The notes under the pieces are model-generated. The model did not search any database. It saw nothing but the letters and a program-made list of their open reading frames with translations, and had not been told where the DNA came from. The position numbers and the translations under genes were made by a program. Positions 57,828 through 64,000 of a stretch of DNA of 64,000 nucleotides are shown here, in pieces. The number at the start of each line of letters is the position of its first letter. Within the stretch, counting starts at the first letter, position 1. This DNA comes from CADCWN01 sp039810045 (GTDB lineage: Bacteria > Chloroflexota > Chloroflexia > Thermomicrobiales > CADCWN01). Location of the stretch: assembly GCA_039810045.1 (NCBI GenBank), contig JBDHWF010000001.1:1-64000 (forward strand), read 5' to 3'.

Positions 57828-58715
57828 CTAGAACTCGATTCGTTCGCGCCGCGTTAGGGCAAAGGTCAGGGCCGACAGCGTGAGGGTCATAAAGAGCAAT
57901 GACACCCCAATCGCGGTGGCATAACCAAACTGAGCATAACTAAAGGCAGTCGAGTACATATAGCGGGCCACCACGTCCGTAGCGCGGTTTGGCCCACCTT
58001 CAGTCATCACTTGAATAATGGTGAAGAGATCCAGCGCCCCGATGCCGATATAGATCAGGGCAACCTGCACATTATCCCAGAGCAAGGGCAGCGTAATCTT
58101 CCAGAACATCGTCCAGCGATTCGCCCCGTCAATGACGGCTGCCTCATAAAAGGTTGTCGGAATCGATTGGATTCCCGCAATAAAGAGAACCATATAAAAC
58201 CCAACAGCCTGCCAGATAACGACCGCCGCAACCGCCGCAAGGGCCGTGCGATCATCACCAAGCCAGGTACGCTGCAAGCTCCCTAGCCCGATATTACGCA
58301 ATGCTCCGTTGAGCAGACCAAGCGTGGGATGATAGACAAACTGCCAGAGGATACCCACAATCGTGACGGCCATAACCTGGGGGAAGAAGAACACCACACG
58401 ATAGAAATTTGCCCCGATCACCCCCTTCCCACCTTGCGTAAACAGCACGGCAAAGAGGAGGGCCAGCCCCAGGGTGATTACGGGTAAGGCCACCAGAAGA
58501 ATCCCGTTATGCCGCAGCGCATTCCAAAACTGCGGATCACCAAAGAGTTTCGTGAAGTTCCCAAGGCCAACGAATCGCTTGTTGGCTGAAACCCCTTTCC
58601 AATCGGTGAGCGCAACGTAGAATGATTGAGCATAGGGATACAGCACAAAGACAGCATACAAGAGCAACGCAGGGAACAGGAACGGAATAATCAAGCGATA
58701 TTTCTGGTGGTACAA
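57828..58715 (-). CDS. Carbohydrate ABC transporter permease, MalF type, TTG start
   Basis: 295 aa. Six membrane helices (FLFPALLLYAVFVLYPYAQS first), FYEAAVIDGANRWTMFWKIT is the EAA loop. The start is TTG 58715, six bases after AAGGAGG; the longer frame to 58742 would contain this Shine-Dalgarno as Arg-Arg codons. Pairs with the MalG-type protein 43 bases downstream and the binding protein upstream; a hairpin before it probably lowers its level relative to the binding protein. Confidence 0.9.
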   Translation of the reverse strand: MYHQKYRLIIPFLFPALLLYAVFVLYPYAQSFYVALTDWKGVSANKRFVGLGNFTKLFGDPQFWNALRHNGILLVALPVITLGLALLFAVLFTQGGKGVIGANFYRVVFFFPQVMAVTIVGILWQFVYHPTLGLLNGALRNIGLGSLQRTWLGDDRTALAAVAAVVIWQAVGFYMVLFIAGIQSIPTTFYEAAVIDGANRWTMFWKITLPLLWDNVQVALIYIGIGALDLFTIIQVMTEGGPNRATDVVARYMYSTAFSYAQFGYATAIGVSLLFMTLTLSALTFALTRRERIEF

Positions 58716-58754
58716 CGGGTACCTCCTTACCCCAGCGAACAAGAAGAAAGGGGT

Positions 58755-58780
58755 AGGGCGACAGCGTGCGCTGTCGCCCT
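58755..58780 (-). other. Intercistronic hairpin between binding protein and permease genes
   Basis: AGGGCGACAGCG (58755-58766) and CGCTGTCGCCCT (58769-58780) form a 12-bp stem with a 2-base loop in the gap after the binding-protein stop codon. Hairpins here usually protect the upstream mRNA and reduce read-through. Confidence 0.65.
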
Positions 58781-58821
58781 CACTCGCCGCCCCACCCCGT
58801 AGTCAACGCTGGCTAGCAGCA

Positions 58822-60453
58822 TTATCGCTTGTACTTCTTAATCGAATCGTCCTTCGCCGTGGCATCAGCAATATCCTGGGCTTTGGTGATGAAATCGGCT
58901 GGAGACAGCTTCTTCGCCATCATCGCCCCAAGCTGATCTTTGATATCATCGCCCATCTTCTTGTACCAGCCGGCAAACTGGTAGATGAAAGTATTGTTGC
59001 CAGCAGCGTCCGACACCTTCTTCACCGAAGCAAACGCCGAGCCAAGGTCAAGCCCTTCAGCACTTCCCTGAACCACCGTCAACGACTTGGTGTTCTCAGC
59101 GAAGAAGCGTCCACCCTGCTTCGAGAAAAGAATCCGCATGAATTCCTTACCGCCCGGCACGTTTTTGCCTTTAGACGGCACAATGAATCCTTCACCCGCA
59201 GAAGCCTGAATCCCCTCGAACGGCACCTTATCACTGCTGCTCAGCGAAGGGATCGGCATCACAGCCATGTTGAAGCCATCGGGGATCTGGCCTTTCATCT
59301 CGTTTTCCAGCCAGGAGCCGCATGGGATGAAAACAGCTTTGCCCTTCAGCCATTCCGACTGCGACTCAGTGTGGCTCAGCCCTTCTGAACCGGGCATAAT
59401 ATAGCCCTTATCGATCAGCTGATAGAGCGCTTCGGCAGCAGCCTTTACTTCTGGCTGCTTCCAGGCGTTGGCTTCCAGGTTATCGATCTTCTTGATCGCC
59501 TCGATCCCACCTGCCTTGTAGATCATCGGCATCAAGATCATATACAGATACTGCGGATATTTCCCGGTGTAGGTAAAGGGCGCAACCCCCGTTTTCTTGA
59601 TCTCCTCGCAGAGTTTCAACATATCGTCCCAGGTCTTTGGCAGGGTCCAGTTCTTCTCCTTGATCAGCTTTTCGCTGTACCAGATCCCCGTGACACTGTA
59701 GACGTAGTTCAGCACAAACTGCTTGCCATCATACTTGCCAGTATCCTGCGACCCTGGCAGCAGCGTATCCTTGAACTTTTTCCCTGGGCTGTCGAACGAA
59801 GGAGCCTCCATCAGGTCAGCATAGTCAGACAATTGGCCTTCAGCGACCAACGCGGCAGTATCCAGATTCCCAGCACCAGAGTTATCGATCGCATCGGGCG
59901 GATTGCCACCAACAAAACGTGGCTGTAATTGCTCTTGCAGGCGCTGAATCCCCTGATGGCTCACCTTCGCCTTTGGGAACATTTTCTGGTAGATCGCTTC
60001 GGCATTGATCGCATACTCATCGCCGTAGCCACCTTTGAAGATCACGACATCAAGTGGGGCGTCTTCCTTCACTTTCAAAGGATTGACGGCTTCCCCAGTG
60101 GGCATCGTTGCAGCCCCGCCACTGGCGGCTGGCGTGCCACTGCCACCGGGTGTGGCTGAACCAGCGGCGCTGGCTGCCGTGGATGGTGCCGCACTCGCCG
60201 CCGCAGATGGCGCGGTACTCGCTGCGGCTGACGGGGCAGCACTCGCCGCCTTCGAGGGCGCCGCGCTGGCTGCCGGAGCGGTCGAGCTACTGCCCGTAGT
60301 CGGGGTGGTCGTTGTCTCACCACAGGCGGCGAGAATCATGCCGATGGTCGAGGCGGAAAAGCCCAGAATCGCTGCTCGCCGTGTAATTTCGCGTCGTGAA
60401 TACCGTTGCTGGATCGCTTCTTGAATAAAACTGGTAACTTGTTGGTTTTCCAT
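58822..60453 (-). CDS. ABC transporter sugar-binding lipoprotein
   Basis: 543 aa. The N-terminus has basic YSRREITRRAAILGF followed by a hydrophobic stretch and the lipobox MILAAC, so it may use the Tat route with lipid attachment. Residues about 55-115 are a low-complexity Ala/Ser/Pro/Thr linker made of repeats such as SAAPSAAAS. From about 130 on it is a family-1-type extracellular solute-binding protein (VVIFKGGYGDEYAINAEAIY, FVGGNPPDAIDNSGAG). GGAGGAG precedes ATG 60453. First gene of the importer; substrate unknown. Confidence 0.92.
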   Translation of the reverse strand: MENQQVTSFIQEAIQQRYSRREITRRAAILGFSASTIGMILAACGETTTTPTTGSSSTAPAASAAPSKAASAAPSAAASTAPSAAASAAPSTAASAAGSATPGGSGTPAASGGAATMPTGEAVNPLKVKEDAPLDVVIFKGGYGDEYAINAEAIYQKMFPKAKVSHQGIQRLQEQLQPRFVGGNPPDAIDNSGAGNLDTAALVAEGQLSDYADLMEAPSFDSPGKKFKDTLLPGSQDTGKYDGKQFVLNYVYSVTGIWYSEKLIKEKNWTLPKTWDDMLKLCEEIKKTGVAPFTYTGKYPQYLYMILMPMIYKAGGIEAIKKIDNLEANAWKQPEVKAAAEALYQLIDKGYIMPGSEGLSHTESQSEWLKGKAVFIPCGSWLENEMKGQIPDGFNMAVMPIPSLSSSDKVPFEGIQASAGEGFIVPSKGKNVPGGKEFMRILFSKQGGRFFAENTKSLTVVQGSAEGLDLGSAFASVKKVSDAAGNNTFIYQFAGWYKKMGDDIKDQLGAMMAKKLSPADFITKAQDIADATAKDDSIKKYKR

Positions 60454-60584
60454 AAACTCCTCCAAAGTATCCGAGAAAACGCCCCGTACACATCCCCATC
60501 CCTAGCAGCAGACACGCAAGAAGTACCTTACCAGTTACTCCCCCAAGTAACCGACTCTGCGCCACCTTGCCTACTAGTCAGATC

Positions 60585-60614
60585 TATTGTAATGCACACT
60601 GACCAAGTTCGCAA
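60585..60614 (-). promoter_or_regulatory. Predicted promoter of the sugar importer
   Basis: Minus-strand TTGCGA (60614-60609) and TACAAT (60590-60585) with an 18-base spacer, leaving a leader of about 130 bases. Confidence 0.45.
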
Positions 60615-60732
60615 TCTCAATTACCAACTGTTATGTCAATCAACAATTCATACGGTTATACCTGCAAGCAATTTCGCACAACGTGGTACGATGCACCTAC
60701 TAGCAGTAGGAGCAGGTATTGATGGAGGACCG

Positions 60733-61851
60733 ATGACACTCTGGACCTATCGTTGTGAACGCTGCGGGCAAACAGCCTCACTCGATGCCGCAATTTGGCG
60801 GTGTGCAGCCTGTGGCGGAGCATTAGCCCTTGACGGGCCGCAGCAGCTTGATCCAGCCACGATTGATCAGCAGCAACACACGCTCTGGCGCTATGCAGCG
60901 GTTCTGCCAGTCGCGCAAGCATATGCCCGCTCGCTCGGCGAAGGAATGACCCCACTGGTAGCTGGCACGCTGGCCGGACAACCAGTCTGGTTCAAGCACG
61001 ATGCCCTCTTACCAACTGGTTCGTTCAAAGATCGGGGGGCAGCCGTCCTCACCGCCCACCTGCGCCGCCTGGGGTTATCCAGGGTAATTGTTGATTCATC
61101 GGGCAATGCTGCAGCAGCGATGGCCGGATACAGCGCCGCCACTGGCCTCGACTGCACCGTCTTTGCTCCAGCTACCACTTCGCCAGGAAAACTCGTGCAG
61201 TCACGGGCCTCTGGCGCGACGGTTGTCCTCGTCACTGGGGATCGCGAAGCGGTCGCCCGCGCCGCGCAGGACGCCGCCGCTGCCGATCCCACCGCGTTCT
61301 ATGCCAGCCATAACTGGCATCCTGTCTTTGTGGAAGGCGTCAAAACGTGGGCGTTGGAAGTGTGGGAGCAACTCGATCGCCAATCGCCATCAGCGGTCTT
61401 CGTCCCAACTGGTGGCGGCAGTGCCTTTGTGGGGGCCTGGCGCGGCTTCAGTGCAGTTGGCGCGCTGCCCCCGTTAGTCGCGGTACAGCCCGCCGCCTGT
61501 GCGCCAATCGTCGCCGCATTCGCCCATGGCGCACCGATGGTCACGACGCCGGGAACGACCATGGCCGAAGGAACCAAAATTGGCGCACCCGCCCGCCCGC
61601 AACAGATCCTTGATGCGCTCCATTCTTCTGGCGGCTGGGCCACGGCTGTCAGCGAAGAACAACTGATTGCGGCATTGCGCGAACTGTGGAGCCAGGGGCT
61701 GTATGTTGAGCCAACGTCAGCGATTGCTGCTGCCGCCTGTCGCACCTACCTTGAAACAGCCACTAACCCACCCACCAGCCCACCAGTCGTCTTACTGACT
61801 GGCTCGGGCCTGAAGGCGACTGACACGATCGCCAAACTCGTCGCCACATGA
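60733..61851 (+). CDS. thrC: Threonine synthase
   Basis: 372 aa. A zinc-ribbon-like N-terminus (YRCERCGQTASLD ... WRCAACGGAL) is followed by the PLP fold: LPTGSFKDRGAAVLTAHLRR (Schiff-base Lys in SFKDRG), VIVDSSGNAAAAMAGYSAAT, FVPTGGGSAFVGAWRG (phosphate loop) and EPTSAIAAAA. Converts phosphohomoserine to threonine; a related enzyme of the same fold (cysteate synthase, or another beta-replacing lyase) is possible. The longest frame starts at 60406, but GGAGG lies just before ATG 60733, giving the normal N-terminus. No other threonine gene is nearby. Confidence 0.85.
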   Translation: MTLWTYRCERCGQTASLDAAIWRCAACGGALALDGPQQLDPATIDQQQHTLWRYAAVLPVAQAYARSLGEGMTPLVAGTLAGQPVWFKHDALLPTGSFKDRGAAVLTAHLRRLGLSRVIVDSSGNAAAAMAGYSAATGLDCTVFAPATTSPGKLVQSRASGATVVLVTGDREAVARAAQDAAAADPTAFYASHNWHPVFVEGVKTWALEVWEQLDRQSPSAVFVPTGGGSAFVGAWRGFSAVGALPPLVAVQPAACAPIVAAFAHGAPMVTTPGTTMAEGTKIGAPARPQQILDALHSSGGWATAVSEEQLIAALRELWSQGLYVEPTSAIAAAACRTYLETATNPPTSPPVVLLTGSGLKATDTIAKLVAT

Positions 61852-61905
61852 GCAGCGGCATACAATAAGTAGCATGAATGACCTCGCCTAGAGAAAGGAA
61901 CGTTG

Positions 61906-62994
61906 ATGAAGCGCTATCCCATTCCACTTGTCCCTGGCCCGGTCACGGTCGCCGCCAATACGCTGGCTGCCTACGGCTACAACTATGGTTCATCCGACCT
62001 GGAACCAGAGTTTCTCACCTGCTACCAGGAAACGGGGAAACTGCTTGGCGAGATTATGCTGACGCGCAATGACGTCGTGATCGCCCTGGGCGAAGCGATG
62101 GTTGTACTCTGGGGTACCATCAAGAGTACGCTTGGCCCTGGCGATCGACTGCTGGCCATTTCCAGCGGCCTCTTTGGGGCGGGCTTCGCGGAGATGGCCC
62201 AGGCAGTCGGAGCCGATGTACGCCTGGTGGAGTATCCCTGGAACGAAGTACCAGACCCCGATCGCGTTGCTGCCGCTGCCCGTGAGTACCAGCCAACCGT
62301 CGTCACGATGGTTCATTGCGAAACCCCCAGTGGCACGATCACCCCCGTCGAGGCAGTGGGCCAACGGCTCCGCGAGGTGGTACCAGATACCCTCTTTGTC
62401 GTCGATGCCGTGGCTGGTATTGGGGGTGCGCCGCTGAACACCGACAACGCCGAGATCGATTTCTGCCTGCTTGGCTCGCAGAAATGTCTCTCCACTGTGC
62501 CTGATCTGGGGATCGTTTCGGTCAGTGAGCGCGGCTGGAAACAGGTAGAACAGGTCAATTACATCGGCTACGATGCGCTGGCACCGTTCCGCACCGCCGT
62601 CGAGCGGCACCACTTCCCCTACACCCATTCGTGGCACGCAATGAGTGCGCTGAATCAGGCTTGCCAGAATCTGCTCGCCGAAGGGCTTTCCGCATCGCAC
62701 GCCCGCCACAAGCGGATCGCCCAGCAATGGCGCGATAACGCCCGCGCCCTTGGTCTGACGCTCTATCCAAAGCGGGAGGAAGATGCTGCGCCTACGGTCA
62801 CGGCAATCAACGTGCCAGACAATCTCGATTGGCCGACTCTCGATGCCCGCCTCCGCGAACAGGGGATGGTGGTAGGAGGCAACTACGGCCAACTGGCAGG
62901 GAAAGTCTTTCGGATTGGGCACATGGGCAACCAGGCGACCGACGCGCTGCTTGAACAGGGCAGCGCAGCGTTGAAAGCCGCCCTACACCAGTAA
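61906..62994 (+). CDS. Class-V aminotransferase (alanine/serine-glyoxylate aminotransferase family)
   Basis: 362 aa. LVPGPVTVAANTLAAYGYNY start, LFVVDAVAGIGGAPLNTDNA (Asp that holds the PLP pyridine), and the lysine in LLGSQKCLSTVPDLG. VTMVHCETPSGTITPVEAVG is the substrate-side signature of the alanine-glyoxylate/serine-glyoxylate/purine-catabolic aminotransferases. AAAGGAAC lies before TTG 61903, ATG 61906; ATG chosen. 54 bases after thrC, possibly cotranscribed. Exact amino donor unknown. Confidence 0.85.
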   Translation: MKRYPIPLVPGPVTVAANTLAAYGYNYGSSDLEPEFLTCYQETGKLLGEIMLTRNDVVIALGEAMVVLWGTIKSTLGPGDRLLAISSGLFGAGFAEMAQAVGADVRLVEYPWNEVPDPDRVAAAAREYQPTVVTMVHCETPSGTITPVEAVGQRLREVVPDTLFVVDAVAGIGGAPLNTDNAEIDFCLLGSQKCLSTVPDLGIVSVSERGWKQVEQVNYIGYDALAPFRTAVERHHFPYTHSWHAMSALNQACQNLLAEGLSASHARHKRIAQQWRDNARALGLTLYPKREEDAAPTVTAINVPDNLDWPTLDARLREQGMVVGGNYGQLAGKVFRIGHMGNQATDALLEQGSAALKAALHQ

Positions 62995-63014
62995 CCAACC
63001 CAGCGCGGGACAGC

Positions 63015-64000
63015 CTAGCGTGTTGACCAGATCAGCGTGCTATAGCTGCCCCGATTGCTGATCTGGGTCAGGCCCGGATCGGTGGGGCCAAGCGGATTCC
63101 CGCCACGGGGTTGCAGCAAATAGAGCCCCGTGCCCGTCAGCATCGCAATCTGCTGCCCATTCGCCGCCCACGCTGGGCGGGGATCGTCCGCGTTGAGCGC
63201 GGTGATGCGGGTCAATTTGCCAGTGGCAACCGCAACCAACCAGAGGTCGGCGGGCAACCCATGTGCGGCCACGGCGGGCGGTTGGAACGGCGCGATCAGC
63301 CACGCCCACGCCCGCTGCGTCCAGGATAACGCCACGCGATCCCCTGGGGCAGTCGCTGCAGCAGGGCCACCAGCAGCCGCAAAGATGATCTGGTGGCCGT
63401 CGGGCGAAAAGCGCGGGGTGCTGATCTCCAGAAATTGCGGCGCGGTACTAACCAATTCACGCCCGCCACGACCATCGCTATCAGCGAGCCAGAGGCTCGG
63501 CTGATACGTTTGCGGATCAATCCGCACGTAGGCCAGAGCCGCCCCAGCGGTCGTCGGGTTCTTCGCGTCGCCGATTATGGTTGCCCGTTTGCCCGTAGCA
63601 AGGTCCAGTCGCTGCACTTCCTTCAGTGAATTGACATACCGTCCCTGGGCATCAATCACTGGTGTGGTCGCGCTGAGCAGCAGCGATTGGCCATCGGCGG
63701 CCCAGGCGAATCCTTCCAGCAACACCCCTGGCTGCTCATGCTGATAAATCTGGCGCGGATTGCCTCCATCGCTGTTGATCAACCAGATATCGCTGCCCGG
63801 TAATGGTGGTGGGGTGGTGATCGGTGTGGCTGTCGCTGCTGGAATTACCAGAACACTGTATGCAATCGTTGCACCATCGGGCGACAAAGCTGGATCGCCA
63901 GCATAACTATTCTGCCGACGGTCTGGCAGGAGATTGCGCGGCGGGCCACCAGGCAAGTCAATTGCCCACAACGTCCCATCAGCAGCATAGATCAGCCTGC
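63015..64000 (-). CDS. TolB/PD40-like beta-propeller protein (5' truncated at window edge)
   Basis: Visible part 328 residues; the frame is still open at the right edge (upstream codons read LIYAADGTLWAIDLPGG), so the true start is outside. PD40-type blades: DPALSPDGATIAYSVLV, GFAWAADGQSLLLSATT, TPRFSPDGHQIIFAAAGG, and PRPAWAANGQQIAMLTGT. Similar to WD40-like TolB domains of periplasmic or surface lipoproteins. No signal peptide is visible because the N-terminus is missing. Convergent with the aminotransferase gene. Confidence 0.8.
   Translation of the reverse strand, partial: RLIYAADGTLWAIDLPGGPPRNLLPDRRQNSYAGDPALSPDGATIAYSVLVIPAATATPITTPPPLPGSDIWLINSDGGNPRQIYQHEQPGVLLEGFAWAADGQSLLLSATTPVIDAQGRYVNSLKEVQRLDLATGKRATIIGDAKNPTTAGAALAYVRIDPQTYQPSLWLADSDGRGGRELVSTAPQFLEISTPRFSPDGHQIIFAAAGGPAAATAPGDRVALSWTQRAWAWLIAPFQPPAVAAHGLPADLWLVAVATGKLTRITALNADDPRPAWAANGQQIAMLTGTGLYLLQPRGGNPLGPTDPGLTQISNRGSYSTLIWSTR

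Noticed and set aside
61990..62922. 310-aa minus-strand frame opposite the class-V aminotransferase
   Set aside because: Shadow of a gene with clear PLP motifs; the antisense product resembles nothing and lacks a ribosome site.

Overview
The window looks like chromosomal DNA of a free-living, moderately GC-rich bacterium of the phylum Chloroflexota, most likely class Chloroflexia. This is inferred from content: an exported protein with paired NLGGAF...YFERARFEYHP repeats, an FMN-riboswitch-controlled riboflavin importer of the RibXY type known from Chloroflexus, a DUF2851 protein, Rv2202c-type adenosine kinase, and lipoproteins with Ala/Ser/Pro/Thr-rich linkers. No plasmid or phage backbone is seen.

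Left part (1-24.5 kb): end of an SPFH/zinc-ribbon protein; a DHA3-type MFS exporter; a minus-strand operon (epimerase, 75-aa protein, DinB-like protein); then the SAM-cycle operon adoK-ahcY-metK with its own promoter, a complete SAM-I riboswitch and an overlapping antiterminator/terminator. aroB and an NtrC-type response regulator diverge. A promoter carrying a GAAC-N4-GTTC LexA-type box drives a putative single-strand-annealing-like protein plus an 81-aa protein. Next come DUF4180 and DUF2851 genes, the riboflavin importer genes ribX-ribY behind an FMN riboswitch with a long-range antiterminator, membrane and exported proteins, a GNAT acetyltransferase and an enolase-superfamily sugar-acid dehydratase.

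Accessory patch (22.5-24.2 kb): a small CRISPR array (4 repeats, 3 spacers) without cas genes, a detached degenerate repeat, an ORF remnant, a 54-aa ORF, and an excisionase-like HTH gene; then tRNA-Gly(GCC) and a second MFS exporter whose promoter holds a perfect palindrome.

Sugar-acid/fucose region (26-36 kb): a double-length UxaA-family dehydratase, a small lipoprotein, a zinc-type dehydrogenase, a clan GH-A hydrolase and a PepC-type peptidase lead to a tight four-gene operon: GH29 alpha-L-fucosidase, L-rhamnose/L-fucose mutarotase, aldo-keto reductase and SDR. Together they suggest intracellular release of L-fucose and non-phosphorylative oxidation, with the UxaA (or enolase-superfamily) protein as the dehydratase.

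Right part (36-64 kb): a PhoB/PhoR-type two-component system; GT-C membrane proteins and a GtrA/GT2/GT39 glycosylation trio; a block of CMD/AhpD-like proteins, flavin reductase and acyl-CoA dehydrogenase-type monooxygenase; HIT protein; a ThDP enzyme; an SDR; a 1090-aa BNR/sortilin-like propeller protein; an ABC-2 exporter; a carbohydrate ABC importer (binding lipoprotein and two permeases, no ATPase); threonine synthase; a class-V aminotransferase; and a truncated PD40/TolB-like propeller gene running off the right edge.

Starts were chosen by Shine-Dalgarno position and family N-termini, so several differ from the longest open frame. Family assignments are from reading the protein sequences; no database search was run.
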